A stretch of DNA of 64,000 bases from Aquilonibacter sp963703325 (GCA_963703325.1 OY969805.1:1736001-1800000), one strand, 5' to 3'; counted from the stretch's first letter, positions 36,623-45,854 are shown. A program made the numbers and translations. Notes: generated by a model from the sequence alone, not told the origin.

Positions 36623-37007
36623 CGCGCTTATCATGACGCTCGGTGCTGCTCGGCCGACGCCGACGCCGACCCCGCTTCCGCCCGAAAACCCCGCGATCAC
36701 CGCGGTCGCGCGCCATGAGTTCGTGTCGTGGCAAGCCGGCGTGGTCAATAAGGATCATTACGTCAAAGCTGCGAGCGATACGCTGACCGATGATGCGCTC
36801 ACGCACATGTCGCAAGCGTTGAGCGGTCTCGGCGCACTGGTGCGCGTCGAATGGTACGGGAACTTCAATATCATCGGCGCACCGCCGGGCGTCGTCGGCT
36901 ACAGCTATCGCATGGTCTGCTCCAACGGCGCGATCTTCGAGCAGCTGATGATCGAGCCCGACGGCAAGATCGACAGCATCAACTTCCTCAAAAAACTCCC
37001 CGAATAA
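36594..37007 (+). CDS. small secreted protein of unknown function
   Basis: About 137 residues if translated from TTG 36594 (TTG 36600 and ATG 36633 are alternatives). The hydrophobic N-terminus (LFRLFVISALIMTLGAA) works as a signal peptide, favouring a TTG start that overlaps apt. A PTPTPTPLPP linker follows. The mature domain (VSWQAGVVNKDHYVKAASD, VRVEWYGNF, GYSYRMVCSNGAIFEQL) suggests a small alpha/beta fold of the NTF2 or DUF3887 type; the family is not certain. A hairpin with a T-run follows at 37009. Confidence 0.6.
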   Translation: MTLFRLFVISALIMTLGAARPTPTPTPLPPENPAITAVARHEFVSWQAGVVNKDHYVKAASDTLTDDALTHMSQALSGLGALVRVEWYGNFNIIGAPPGVVGYSYRMVCSNGAIFEQLMIEPDGKIDSINFLKKLPE

Positions 37008-37008
37008 C

Positions 37009-37046
37009 GGCCCGGGACGGCCAGGGGGCCGCCTCAGGGCCTCTTT
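37009..37046 (+). terminator. candidate intrinsic terminator between the apt operon and rel
   Basis: Nested inverted repeats: outer ggccc (37009-37013) with gggcc (37037-37041), inner cggcc (37018-37022) with ggccg (37027-37031), followed by TCTTT. Confidence 0.5.
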
Positions 37047-37091
37047 CGTTGCTACGCTTGGTCGATTATGAGAGTATAGGCAGATACTCCC

Positions 37092-39257
37092 ATGACGATT
37101 TCGGAACTCATCGGCACGGTCCAGTCCTACGACCCCTCCCTCGACCGGGAGTGGCTGCGGCGCGTCTATGAGGTTGCGGACCGGGCCCACGACGGGCAGC
37201 GGCGAGCCTCGGGCGAGTCCTACATTGAGCATCCGCTTGCCGTCGCCGGTATCCTAGCCGAACTCGAGATGGACCGCCAGACGATCGCGGCGGCGCTGCT
37301 GCACGACGTCGTCGAAGATACCTCGATCACCAGCGACCAGGTCACCGCGGACTTCGGAGAAGAGATCGCGGGCCTCGTCGACGGGGTCACCAAGCTGACC
37401 CGCATCCCCTATCAATCCAAAGAAGATGCGCAGGTCGAAAACCTGCGCAAGATGTTTATGGCGATGGCGCGCGACATTCGCGTGATCATCATCAAGCTCG
37501 CCGACCGGTTGCACAACATGCGCACGCTGGAGAGCTTACCGCCGGCAAAGCGCCTGTCGATCGCGCGTGAGACGATCGACATCTACGCGCCGATCGCGCA
37601 CCGTCTTGGTATTTGGAAGATCAAGTGGGAGATCGAGGACGAGTGCCTACGCTATCTCGATCCCGAAGGCTATCGTGAGATCGTCGAGCGCGTCGCCAAG
37701 ACGCGGCGCGAGCGCGAGAACGACGTACACGAAGCGATCGAACGCCTGCGCGGCGAGTTCGGGAATATGACCGTCAATGCGGAGATCCAGGGACGTCCGA
37801 AGCACTTCTATTCGATCTACTCCAAGATCAAGAAGGGCCGCGACTTTTCGACGATCTACGATCTTACCGCAATTCGCATCATCGTCGATTCGGTGAAAGA
37901 TTGCTACGCGGCGCTGGGCGCCGTGCACGCGATGTGGACGCCGCTTCCCGGCCGTTTCAAAGATTACATCGCGATGCCCAAGCCCAACATGTATCAGTCG
38001 TTGCATACCACGGTGGTGGGGCCGCAAGGCGAGCCGCTCGAGATTCAGATCCGCACGTGGGAAATGCATCGCACCAGCGAGTACGGGATCGCCGCGCATT
38101 GGCGTTATAAGGAAGGCAGCAAGGCCGATCAGTTCGAGAACAAGCTCTCGTGGCTGCGCGCGCTGCTCGAATGGCAGAAGGATATGCGCGATTCGCGCAT
38201 GTTCATGGAGAACCTCAAACTCGACCTGTTCGATTCTCAGGCCTTCGTGTTCTCGCCGCGCGGCGACGTGTTCTCGATTCCCGCCGGTGGAACACCGCTC
38301 GACTTTGCCTACCAGGTCCACACCGACGTCGGCAACCATTGCGTCGGCGCCAAGGTCAACGGCCGCATCGTGCCGCTCGACACCGGGCTGCAAAACGGCG
38401 ACATTTGCGAGATTCTCGTCAATAAATCCAGCGGACGGCCGTCGCTCGACTGGCTATCGATCGTCAAGACCGGGGGCGCCAAGCACAAGATCAAGCAGTG
38501 GTTCCGGAAGGAGCAGCGCGAGGAGAACGTGTTGGCCGGCCAAGAGGCCGTCGAGGCCGAGCTGGCCCGCGAGCGCATCCGTCCCGACCTCGCGCGCGGC
38601 GAATTGATCGAACGCATCGCGCACCGCATGAACTATCCGACGCCGACCGATCTGTTTGCGGCGATCGGTTTCGGCGATGCGTCGGCACAATCGGTGGCTA
38701 ACCGCATTCGCGATGAGATCAAGACCGACAACGTGGTGGATCTCACCCAGATTCGCAAGCCGGCGGCGCGCAAAGTGCCGCGTCGCTCGAGCGGTGTACG
38801 GATCGCCGGGGTCGACGATGTGCTCGTGCGGCTTTCGAAGTGCTGTTCGCCGGTCCCGGGCGATCCGATCATCGGCTACGTGACGATCGGCCGCGGCGTA
38901 AGCGTTCATCGAGCGGATTGTCCGAACGTCGCCTACATGAGCGCAACACCGGAACGGATTTTGCAGGCGCAGTGGGTGCCGACCTCCGATATGACGCATG
39001 CCGTCGACGTCGAAGTCGAAGCCGAGGATCGCTCGCAGCTGTTGCAAGACATCATGGCGGTCTTTGCCGAGCTCAAGACGACGGTGAGTTCGGTGACGGC
39101 CCGCGTCCGCAAGGACGGCATGGCGGTGACGAGCCTCACCGTGCAGATTCGCGACCTCGATCACCTGCACAAGATTTTGACCAAGCTCGAAAGTTTGCGC
39201 AACGTGCGCCGCGTGTACCGCGTCACGAAACGCGAGAAGAGCGCTGCAGGTTCCTAA
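37092..39257 (+). CDS. rel: bifunctional (p)ppGpp synthetase/hydrolase Rel
   Basis: 721 residues, the normal length of the long RSH family. Order: HD hydrolase (about 25-180, with SYIEHPLAVA, HDVVEDT and LADRLHNMRTL intact), synthetase domain (about 230-345, with HFYSIYSKIKKG, DLTAIRIIV and MYQSLHTTV), TGS (about 385-445, VFSPRGDVFSIP), zinc-finger-like region (RLSKCCSPVPGD, about 577-588) and ACT (about 645-715). Both active sites appear complete, so it should make and degrade the alarmone. Weak promoter-like boxes TTGCTA and GAGTAT lie upstream (37049-37077). Confidence 0.95.
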   Translation: MTISELIGTVQSYDPSLDREWLRRVYEVADRAHDGQRRASGESYIEHPLAVAGILAELEMDRQTIAAALLHDVVEDTSITSDQVTADFGEEIAGLVDGVTKLTRIPYQSKEDAQVENLRKMFMAMARDIRVIIIKLADRLHNMRTLESLPPAKRLSIARETIDIYAPIAHRLGIWKIKWEIEDECLRYLDPEGYREIVERVAKTRRERENDVHEAIERLRGEFGNMTVNAEIQGRPKHFYSIYSKIKKGRDFSTIYDLTAIRIIVDSVKDCYAALGAVHAMWTPLPGRFKDYIAMPKPNMYQSLHTTVVGPQGEPLEIQIRTWEMHRTSEYGIAAHWRYKEGSKADQFENKLSWLRALLEWQKDMRDSRMFMENLKLDLFDSQAFVFSPRGDVFSIPAGGTPLDFAYQVHTDVGNHCVGAKVNGRIVPLDTGLQNGDICEILVNKSSGRPSLDWLSIVKTGGAKHKIKQWFRKEQREENVLAGQEAVEAELARERIRPDLARGELIERIAHRMNYPTPTDLFAAIGFGDASAQSVANRIRDEIKTDNVVDLTQIRKPAARKVPRRSSGVRIAGVDDVLVRLSKCCSPVPGDPIIGYVTIGRGVSVHRADCPNVAYMSATPERILQAQWVPTSDMTHAVDVEVEAEDRSQLLQDIMAVFAELKTTVSSVTARVRKDGMAVTSLTVQIRDLDHLHKILTKLESLRNVRRVYRVTKREKSAAGS

Positions 39258-39294
39258 CGCGCTGCCCATCGGGGCAGCTTTTGTTGCCGGTGCG

Positions 39295-39981
39295 ATGAAT
39301 AGCATCGCCGGCGGCGGCAGCTTTTTGAGTTTCCCCGCGCTGATTCTCGCCGGCGTTCCGTCGATTCCCGCCAATGCCACAAACAGCGCCGCGATGTGGG
39401 TCGGTACGCTCGGCGGTGCGCGCGCCTACTGGGTCGACGTGCAGCCGCACAAGCGCATGCTGTATTCGATGCTCGCGATCAGCATTGTTGGCGCAGTGCT
39501 CGGGGCGTCGCTGTTGCTGCTCACACCGCCGGCCGCATTCAATCGATTGATTCCATGGCTGCTGCTCTTTGCGACCGCACTTTTCGCGGCCAGTCCGTTG
39601 CTAACCAAGTCGCGCGGCGGCATTCCGATGCACCGATGGTGGCAGTACCTGGCGCAATTTGCGGTGGCGGTGTACGGCGGCTATTTCACCGCGGGCATCG
39701 GGATCATCATGCTCGCGCTGCTCGCGTTCTCCGATTTGCCGAGTTTCAACGCGACCAACGGTATGAAAAACGTGCTCGCCGTTGCGATCAACGGCTTTTC
39801 GATCATCCCATTTTTGATCGCGCGGATCATCGATTGGCGCTATGCGATTCCGATGGCGATCGCCGCGCTCATCGGCGGATATGTCGGTGCGCTGCTCTTT
39901 CGGCGCGTCCCCGCCGCGTACGGGCGTTGGTCGGTCATCGCGATCGGCGCGATCATGACGATCGTCTTTTTCGTGCGCTAG
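39295..39981 (+). CDS. TSUP (TauE/SafE) family permease
   Basis: 228 residues from ATG 39295, with about seven hydrophobic segments. The hallmark of the family appears at both halves: NSIAGGGSFLSFP near the N-terminus and YFTAGIGIIMLALLAF in the middle. The conserved first helix actually starts upstream of this ATG (ALPIGAAFVAGAMN, from about 39259), where only CTG codons (39244 or 39262) are available. So the true start may be a CTG overlapping the rel stop. The family exports or imports sulfur oxyanions or organic acids; the substrate is unknown here. Confidence 0.82.
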   Translation: MNSIAGGGSFLSFPALILAGVPSIPANATNSAAMWVGTLGGARAYWVDVQPHKRMLYSMLAISIVGAVLGASLLLLTPPAAFNRLIPWLLLFATALFAASPLLTKSRGGIPMHRWWQYLAQFAVAVYGGYFTAGIGIIMLALLAFSDLPSFNATNGMKNVLAVAINGFSIIPFLIARIIDWRYAIPMAIAALIGGYVGALLFRRVPAAYGRWSVIAIGAIMTIVFFVR

Positions 39982-39993
39982 GGCGTTCCGGCG

Positions 39994-42900
39994 CTAGACC
40001 TCGCTCGGAATCGGCGACGGCATGGGCATTGTGGCCGGGTGGGCTTCGCCGCGATGGAAGCCGCCCATCCGCGGCTCGAGGTGTTGGGCGACCCAGAGGT
40101 AGAGCGTCGGCACGACGATCAGCGAGAGCGTGGTCGAGAAGAGCAGACCGCCGATGACCACCGTTCCGAGCGGTGCTTGCGTTTGACTGCCCGACTCAAT
40201 GCCGAGCGCGATCGGGAGCATGCCGCCCACCGACGCGAGCGTCGTCATCAAGATTGGCCGTAGCCGCAACGGTGCGGCATGCAAGACGGCCTCTCTGACC
40301 GCGTAGCCGCGTTCGCGCAGCTGGTTCGTGAATTCCACCACCAAGATTGCGTTTTTGACGACGATCCCGACGAGCATCAGCACGCCGATGAACGCCGTTA
40401 GTCCGAATGCGCGATGAGTGATCCAGAGCGAGAGCACGATGCCCGTCGACGCCAACGGCACCGCGACCATAATCACTAGCGGATGCAAGAGCGATTCGAA
40501 CTGCGCCGCGAGCAGCATATAGATGAGGATGATCGCGAGCAGCACGATCAATCCGAGACTGCCGAAAGTATCACTTTGTTGCGTGACGGTTTGGCCGTAC
40601 TGCCAATAGTAGCCCGGCGGCAGCGTGATGCCGTTCATGATGCGCGTCGTCGCGTCGACGGCTTGTCCGAGTGGAGCGGTATCGAGACCGGCGGTGACGT
40701 CGATTTCGCGCAACTTATCTTGGCGCGTGATCTCCGACGGCCCCGCCCCGAAACTGATGTTGGCGAGTTCGTTCAGCGCCATCACCGGCAAGGTGTTGCT
40801 CGCGCCCAAGTCGGTTGAACTTTGCAGTATCGATCCGCCGAGCGAACCGCTGGCCGTGCCGTTTGCGACACTGCCGCTTGTCGCGCCCGGTAGGGTAGCG
40901 ATTGGAACTTGCAGCGAGAGCACGCTTTGCAGCGAGCGGCGTTGATTCGGCGGCAGTTGCACGATGATGGGATACTGTGTCCCGTTGATCTGCATGTAGG
41001 ATGCGATCGTGCCGGATGTGGCCGTGTCGATCGTATTGGAGATCGCCTGCGTCGAGACGCCAAGCTGTGCGGCCTTTGCGCGATCGACGTTGATGTCGAG
41101 TTCGGGCTGCGATGCGGAGATACTGCTCTGCGGCGTCTGAATGCCGGGGATGCGGGCAAGGTCGGGCACAACGGTAAATTGCGCAAGGTTGTAGAGCGTG
41201 TTGATGTCGGGGCCGAAGATTTGTACGTCAAGCGCGTCCTGACCGCGCGAGATCATATTCTGTACGATGTCGACGGTGCGGCCAAAGGGACGCACGCCCG
41301 GCATTGCGTTGATGATCTTCGTCCAGTCGCGGACGTACTTCGCGGCGTCGGTACCGCTATATTGCGGCTTGAGTTCAACCGAGAGATTGCCTTGATTGGT
41401 GATCTGCGTGCCGGTGCCCACAAATCCAACCTCGCCGACCTGCGAGCCGACGTAGAGCACACGCGGATCTTGGAGCATCGCTTGCTCGATCTTATTGAAA
41501 ATCGCATTGGTAATGTTGACGGCGGTCCCGGTCGGAAGCTGCAAATTGAAGCGCACGAAGACGGAGTTTGACGCAGGGAAGATCTCGGTTTTCACCGCGC
41601 CCAGCTTGGTCATGACGAGCGTACCGGCGAGCAACACGGCCGCGATGGCAAGGACCAGGCCAGGCCGCGCGACGGCTCGCGCCAGCACGCCGCGATACCA
41701 TGTTTCGAAACGTTCGTAGACGCGATCGAAACCGCGCGCGAAGCGGGTATATCCGCTGCCGCCGTGCGCACCACCGTTGCCATTCGCTCCGGCATGTTTG
41801 TTGCGAATCAGGATCGACGAGAGCATCGGGACGGTCGTGACCGCGACGACGAAGGAGAGTGCGACCGCGGCCATCACCATCACCGCAAAGGGCGTGAAGA
41901 TCAAACCTTGCAAGCCTGGGATCAAGACCAACGGGATGAACACGGTCACGACCGTGATCGACGACGCGAGCACCGCGCTGAAGATTTCGGTCGTGGCGCT
42001 TTCGGCCGCGTTACGCGGCGATTGCCCCAGCGCCATGTGCCGGTAAATGTTTTCAATGACGACGATCGCGTCGTCGACGATGAGCCCGACGGCGAGCGCG
42101 AGGCCGCCCAAGGTCATGATGTTCAGCGAATAGCCGAAGATGTAGGCGATGAAAAGCGTGCCGAGCACTGAGATCGGCAACGAGACCGCAACGATCAGCG
42201 TCGTGCGCCACGAGTGCAGGAAGAGCAAGATGATGAGTACGGCCAAGATTGCGCCGTAGATCGCGGTGTGTTCGAGCGCATTGATCGCTTCGAGGATGAA
42301 GCTCTGCTGATCGAAGACGACGCCGATCTTCATGCCCGGATAGCGTGCCTGGATTTGATCGATTTTGTGATAGGTGCCGACTGCCGTGGCAACGACGTTG
42401 GCGTTGGGCTGCGCGTCGATAACGACGCCGACGGCGTTCTTGCCGTTGAGTCGTTCGTAGGTGCGCACTTCTTGGATGGAGTCGCTGACCTTGGCAACCG
42501 TGCCAATGCGCACCACGCTGCCGTTCTTGACTGCGAGCACGAGATCGGAGATCTGCTGCGCGGTCGCGAGAAGTGCATTGGCGCGGACCTGATATTCGTT
42601 GCCGCCGACTTGAATGATGCCGGCGGGCAGATTGAGATTCTCTTGTTGTACGCGCCCGATGATTTGGTTGAGTGTCATGCCGTAGGCGGCAAGCTTATTC
42701 GTATCGGGCTCGATCATGAACGCGCGGGTTTGATCTTGCGAAACGATGACGTTGGCGACGCCATCGACCGAGGCGAACTCGTCGGAGAGCTGATTGGCGA
42801 AAAGATCGCCGAGATCGCGCAGCGGAATGTTCGGGTCGGTCACGTAGAAGCGCACGACAGGCAGCGAATTCGAATCGAACTTTGCGATCTGCGGTTGCTG

Positions 42901-43275
42901 CAAGTTCGGGTCGTTGGGGAGTTGCGTGCGGATCTGGTCGACCTGCTGCTGGACGTCGACCGCGGCCGTATCGAGATTGGTGCCGTAGTAGAACTGCGCC
43001 GAGACCGTACTCTGCCCGAGCTGCGAGGTGGAGTTGATCAGCTCGATGCCGTTGACGCGGCTGACCGCGTTCTCGATCGGGCGCGTGACCAGCGCCTCCA
43101 TCTGCTCCGGCCCGACGTTGGGGTAGTTCACCGTCACCGTGACCACCGGGGGGGTGAAATTGGGGAGCAAGGCAACCGGCAACCGGGGAAGGGCGAAGAT
43201 GCCGAGGACCACGATCGCCAAGGCGAGCATGGAAACGGCCACCCGGCGGTTTACGGCAAAACGGGCGATGGACAT
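39994..43275 (-). CDS. RND efflux permease, HAE1 (AcrB-like)
   Basis: 1093 residues with the complete RND plan: first helix (ISML style, VSMLALAIVVLGIFALPRLPV), two large periplasmic loops, and helices 2-6 and 8-12. The proton-relay Asp pair in helix 4 is present (GLIVDDAIVVIENIYRH). NFTPPVVTVTVNYP, VDVQQQVDQIRTQLP and the C-terminal half (GIVVKNAILVVEFTNQLRERG, PLRLRPILMTTLASVGGMLP) are classical. No membrane-fusion or outer-membrane gene is adjacent, so partners must be encoded elsewhere. A His-rich-free, Gly/His loop (NKHAGANGNGGAHGGSG) in the cytoplasmic linker is slightly unusual. Confidence 0.94.
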   Translation of the reverse strand: MSIARFAVNRRVAVSMLALAIVVLGIFALPRLPVALLPNFTPPVVTVTVNYPNVGPEQMEALVTRPIENAVSRVNGIELINSTSQLGQSTVSAQFYYGTNLDTAAVDVQQQVDQIRTQLPNDPNLQQPQIAKFDSNSLPVVRFYVTDPNIPLRDLGDLFANQLSDEFASVDGVANVIVSQDQTRAFMIEPDTNKLAAYGMTLNQIIGRVQQENLNLPAGIIQVGGNEYQVRANALLATAQQISDLVLAVKNGSVVRIGTVAKVSDSIQEVRTYERLNGKNAVGVVIDAQPNANVVATAVGTYHKIDQIQARYPGMKIGVVFDQQSFILEAINALEHTAIYGAILAVLIILLFLHSWRTTLIVAVSLPISVLGTLFIAYIFGYSLNIMTLGGLALAVGLIVDDAIVVIENIYRHMALGQSPRNAAESATTEIFSAVLASSITVVTVFIPLVLIPGLQGLIFTPFAVMVMAAVALSFVVAVTTVPMLSSILIRNKHAGANGNGGAHGGSGYTRFARGFDRVYERFETWYRGVLARAVARPGLVLAIAAVLLAGTLVMTKLGAVKTEIFPASNSVFVRFNLQLPTGTAVNITNAIFNKIEQAMLQDPRVLYVGSQVGEVGFVGTGTQITNQGNLSVELKPQYSGTDAAKYVRDWTKIINAMPGVRPFGRTVDIVQNMISRGQDALDVQIFGPDINTLYNLAQFTVVPDLARIPGIQTPQSSISASQPELDINVDRAKAAQLGVSTQAISNTIDTATSGTIASYMQINGTQYPIIVQLPPNQRRSLQSVLSLQVPIATLPGATSGSVANGTASGSLGGSILQSSTDLGASNTLPVMALNELANISFGAGPSEITRQDKLREIDVTAGLDTAPLGQAVDATTRIMNGITLPPGYYWQYGQTVTQQSDTFGSLGLIVLLAIILIYMLLAAQFESLLHPLVIMVAVPLASTGIVLSLWITHRAFGLTAFIGVLMLVGIVVKNAILVVEFTNQLRERGYAVREAVLHAAPLRLRPILMTTLASVGGMLPIALGIESGSQTQAPLGTVVIGGLLFSTTLSLIVVPTLYLWVAQHLEPRMGGFHRGEAHPATMPMPSPIPSEV

Positions 43276-43312
43276 TCGCCCCCCATCTTAGCATTGCGGC
43301 CGACGGACCACA

Positions 43313-43341
43313 TTGCGTGAAACGGCAGGCTAGTGTAAGAT
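43313..43341 (+). promoter_or_regulatory. candidate sigma-70-type promoter for rpsF
   Basis: TTGCGT (43313-43318), 17-nt spacer, TAAGAT (43336-43341). It lies in the 139-150 nt gap between the divergent RND pump and rpsF. Confidence 0.55.
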
Positions 43342-43426
43342 TCCATGGTTTTGGGAGACTTTTGATCCCCAGCCACCTGCCCCCCAACCAGGGGCCGCCG
43401 TCAGGCGTCCATAGATGGAACGAGTA

Positions 43427-43843
43427 ATGAACGACTACGAAGTGACCTATATCCTCCGGCCCAATTTCGAAGAGGCCGAGGTCGAGACGCGCGCCAATGC
43501 GATCGGCGAGATCATCAAAAACCAAGGCGGCTCGGTGGTCAACATCGAGAAACTCGGCCGCAAACGGCTGGCGTACGAGATCGCCGACTTGCGCGAAGGC
43601 AACTACGTGGCGATGCAATATCGCAGCACCGGCGAGGCATCCAAGGAGCTCGAACGCCTGCTCAAGCTGGACGAAGATGTCGTCCGCGCGCTGGTGATTC
43701 ACCTCGACAAGAAAGCGCTGGCCGCGATGGCCCATGCCGCCGCGAACCCGCCTCCGCCGCCGCCGGTGATGAGCGGACCCGTGCCGCTGACCCCGCCGAT
43801 GCGACCCGAGGATCGCCCCCAGGTCGCTCCCGACCGCGTCTAA
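43427..43843 (+). CDS. rpsF: 30S ribosomal protein S6
   Basis: 138 residues from the ATG at 43427 (MNDYEVTYILRPNFEE). An ATG at 43415 is in frame but would add MERV, not found in S6, while its codons (ATGGAACGAG) supply a purine-rich site for 43427. The core is canonical: IVRP-type start, VVNIEKLGRKRLAYEI and EGNYVAMQYRS, and LKLDEDVVRALVI. It has an extra Pro-rich tail (NPPPPPPVMSGPVPLTPP) of about 40 residues. It binds S18 and 16S rRNA in the small subunit. The next gene is ssb; S18 and L9 genes do not follow. Confidence 0.95.
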   Translation: MNDYEVTYILRPNFEEAEVETRANAIGEIIKNQGGSVVNIEKLGRKRLAYEIADLREGNYVAMQYRSTGEASKELERLLKLDEDVVRALVIHLDKKALAAMAHAAANPPPPPPVMSGPVPLTPPMRPEDRPQVAPDRV

Positions 43844-43861
43844 AACTCTTTCGCATTCGAC

Positions 43862-43905
43862 AGGCGGCTCGTGCCAGGCACCTGGCACGGGTCGCCTTTA
43901 TTTTT
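43862..43905 (+). terminator. strong hairpin with T-tract between rpsF and ssb
   Basis: A 9-bp perfect stem cgtgccagg (43870-43878) / cctggcacg (43881-43889) with a CA loop sits inside an outer aggcg (43862-43866) / cgcct (43893-43897) stem. TTTATTTTT follows. It would reduce read-through from rpsF into ssb, so ssb may need its own promoter or partial read-through. Confidence 0.75.
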
Positions 43906-43946
43906 CGAATATCTAGCACCGCGACAAAGCGAAAGAGAGAACGACG

Positions 43947-44405
43947 ATGGCAGGTTCATATAATCGAGTGATTTTGGTGGGTAACCTCACGCGCGATCCG
44001 GAGATCCGCTACACCCAGTCGGGGAAGGCCGTAACGAAGTTTACGCTTGCGGTCAACAACCCGCGCAACAAGGAAGAGACCACGTTCGTCGACATCGTCG
44101 CGTGGGATCGCCTCGGTGAAACCTGCAACACCTATTTGAAGAAGGGCTCGAACACCCTGATTGAGGGCCGTCTCGTCATTCGTTCGTATGACGATAAAGA
44201 CGGCAACAAACGTAAGGCGACCGAAGTGGTGATCGACAACATGCAGATGCTCGGCTCACGCCCCGGTGGCGGCGGCGAAAGCGGCGGCGACTTCGGTGGT
44301 GGTGCTGCATATGCCGGCGCACGCAGCGGCGGTACCGGCGCAGCCAATGGCGCATCCGCGGGCGACGCATTCGGCGACGAGTTGGACGACGAGATACCGT
44401 TCTGA
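43947..44405 (+). CDS. ssb: single-stranded DNA-binding protein
   Basis: 152 residues. OB-fold SSB: NRVILVGNLTRDPEIRYTQSGK, then FTLAVNNPRN, FVDIVAWDRLGETC and the KKGSNTLIEGRL strand (about 70-80). A Gly/Ala-rich flexible tail ends in DELDDEIPF, the acidic tip that recruits repair proteins. AAAGAGAGAA precedes the ATG. It follows rpsF, as usual, and is closed by a strong terminator. Confidence 0.96.
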   Translation: MAGSYNRVILVGNLTRDPEIRYTQSGKAVTKFTLAVNNPRNKEETTFVDIVAWDRLGETCNTYLKKGSNTLIEGRLVIRSYDDKDGNKRKATEVVIDNMQMLGSRPGGGGESGGDFGGGAAYAGARSGGTGAANGASAGDAFGDELDDEIPF

Positions 44406-44410
44406 CGTTC

Positions 44411-44480
44411 TAGCGTTGTCATCCCGAGCGTAGCGAAGCGTGTCATCCTGAGGTGCGAGCGTTAGCGAGCCTCGAAGGAC
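44411..44480. repeat. intergenic dispersed repeat (GTCATCC/GAGCGTAGCGAAG type)
   Basis: The stretch after ssb holds two gtcatcc units (gtcatcccgag and gtcatcctgag), each followed by short imperfect palindromes (gcgtagcgaagcg, gcgagcgttagcgagcctcg). Fifteen bases at 44463-44477 (tagcgagcctcgaag) recur exactly at 52771-52785. Repeats of this style are scattered between genes in many bacteria and have no coding role. Confidence 0.5.
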
Positions 44481-44499
44481 GAGGGACCGACGAAATCAA

Positions 44500-44532
44500 G
44501 AGCCCGGCGAAAATCGCCGGGCTCGTTCTTTT
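44500..44532 (+). terminator. intrinsic terminator after ssb
   Basis: Perfect 10-bp stem gagcccggcg (44500-44509) / cgccgggctc (44515-44524), loop AAAAT, then GTTCTTTT. A textbook rho-independent terminator. Confidence 0.85.
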
Positions 44533-44581
44533 GGACTATGCGCGAAGGTTTGATGCGGCGATCGGATCAATTGCTTTGGCG

Positions 44582-44890
44582 ATGGACACGATGCCTGCGT
44601 TCATCGTAAGGATCGATTCACTTACCGACGTTGAGTACCGGCACGGATGCGCTGTGGTGCAGTCGCGACTGACTCGCTCCTGGATTCGGCACCTGCGCTC
44701 GATCCTGTCGGTGTTATTGGGTGTCGCGATCGGTTTCTCGCTGATTGTCGCTTTTTGCATCATTTCGGGGCCGATGCAAACAGGTGCGGGTAGATCCCGA
44801 CGAACTTCGCCGGGCTCTTTGCTTGGTCGTCAGTATAGTTTCAACCCGAACTCAAGTGATCATCAAGAAGTGTGGTTACCATCTCGATAA
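44582..44890 (+). CDS. possible small membrane protein (doubtful)
   Basis: This 350-nt stretch between the ssb terminator and the next secreted protein has no convincing gene. The best candidate is a 102-residue frame from ATG 44582 with one hydrophobic helix (SILSVLLGVAIGFSLIVAFC). No ribosome binding site is visible, the tail is low in character, and it runs into the next gene's start. It may be a chance frame or a relic. Confidence 0.2.
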   Translation: MDTMPAFIVRIDSLTDVEYRHGCAVVQSRLTRSWIRHLRSILSVLLGVAIGFSLIVAFCIISGPMQTGAGRSRRTSPGSLLGRQYSFNPNSSDHQEVWLPSR

Positions 44891-45843
44891 TGTTTAGCAG
44901 GATAGGCGTAGCTGCAACCATCGCGTCCATTTGCATGACGCTCAATCCATCGGGCGCTCTTGCAGTCGATACGATGGGACCGGTGGCTCTTCAGATTCCG
45001 GCATCGAAAATCCAAATAGGCCGCGTCTCCAGAGGCATAAGAACGGATTCCGAGTTCAAGTTACCGCAACAATGCGTGGCGTTTACGAACGAATCGCAAT
45101 CCCCCGTGGCGCAAGTAACGTTCGATTTTTCGTTCTTACCACCGCCCGGCGTCCGTGAAGGGGGGCCGCCTCTCGCGAACCACGGCAGCGAAGAAGTGGA
45201 CGACGTATTGCCATTTTATTTACCCCGGCATCCCCTCCCAACCGGCGTTCCGATAGGTTTTGATAGCGATCCGAACTTGGCTGACGTATGCGAGTACGGC
45301 GACGCCGGCGCCGTCATTGGAAGTTATCCTGGACCATCGCGTTTCTTGGTATTTGTCTTGAACGTCCGTTATCAGAGCGGCGACTACTGGCAACTTGTCC
45401 CGAACGTCGTCGGCAAAGCCAACGGACCAGCAGACGCTCCGATGAAGCTCGCGAACGTAGAAACCTACATCTACTCTTGGTCGAGACCACCCCTAACCGG
45501 TGAATATGCGCCGTTTCAGCTTTGTTCCGATTTACAGAACTTGTCATCGAAGACGATAACGCACGTACAGATCGTGTTTCAACACTTGGCTGGGGACGGC
45601 GGCGATCTCGGCGATGATGACCTCGACGTCCGCACCCAGATTCCAGCCGGCGCAGTGGTAAGCGATAGTTGCCGCGCATCCCACGAGGACATGGACCCGA
45701 GCGTTCGCACCTACGCGCAAATGGCATCGAACGGAAACAGTCTGCCGCCGCCCACAATTCTGTATAAGAGTCAAGCTTCGGACCTTTCGGCGCACATCAG
45801 CCGGGTCGACTTTGCCGACGGCACCTCCTGGCTCGCTCCGTGA
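44890..45843 (+). CDS. secreted protein of unknown function
   Basis: 317 residues from ATG 44890 (a GTG at 44872 is possible). The signal peptide ends at PSGALA. The mature protein has no motif I recognise. It contains two similar halves with a Cys followed by FTNES or SDLQNLSSKTITHVQIVF, suggesting two beta domains with surface-exposed disulfides. Codon use looks less GC-biased than the housekeeping neighbours (for example tta, aga, ata codons), in line with the accessory character of the following region. Confidence 0.6.
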   Translation: MFSRIGVAATIASICMTLNPSGALAVDTMGPVALQIPASKIQIGRVSRGIRTDSEFKLPQQCVAFTNESQSPVAQVTFDFSFLPPPGVREGGPPLANHGSEEVDDVLPFYLPRHPLPTGVPIGFDSDPNLADVCEYGDAGAVIGSYPGPSRFLVFVLNVRYQSGDYWQLVPNVVGKANGPADAPMKLANVETYIYSWSRPPLTGEYAPFQLCSDLQNLSSKTITHVQIVFQHLAGDGGDLGDDDLDVRTQIPAGAVVSDSCRASHEDMDPSVRTYAQMASNGNSLPPPTILYKSQASDLSAHISRVDFADGTSWLAP

Positions 45844-45854
45844 GCAGAACTCTG

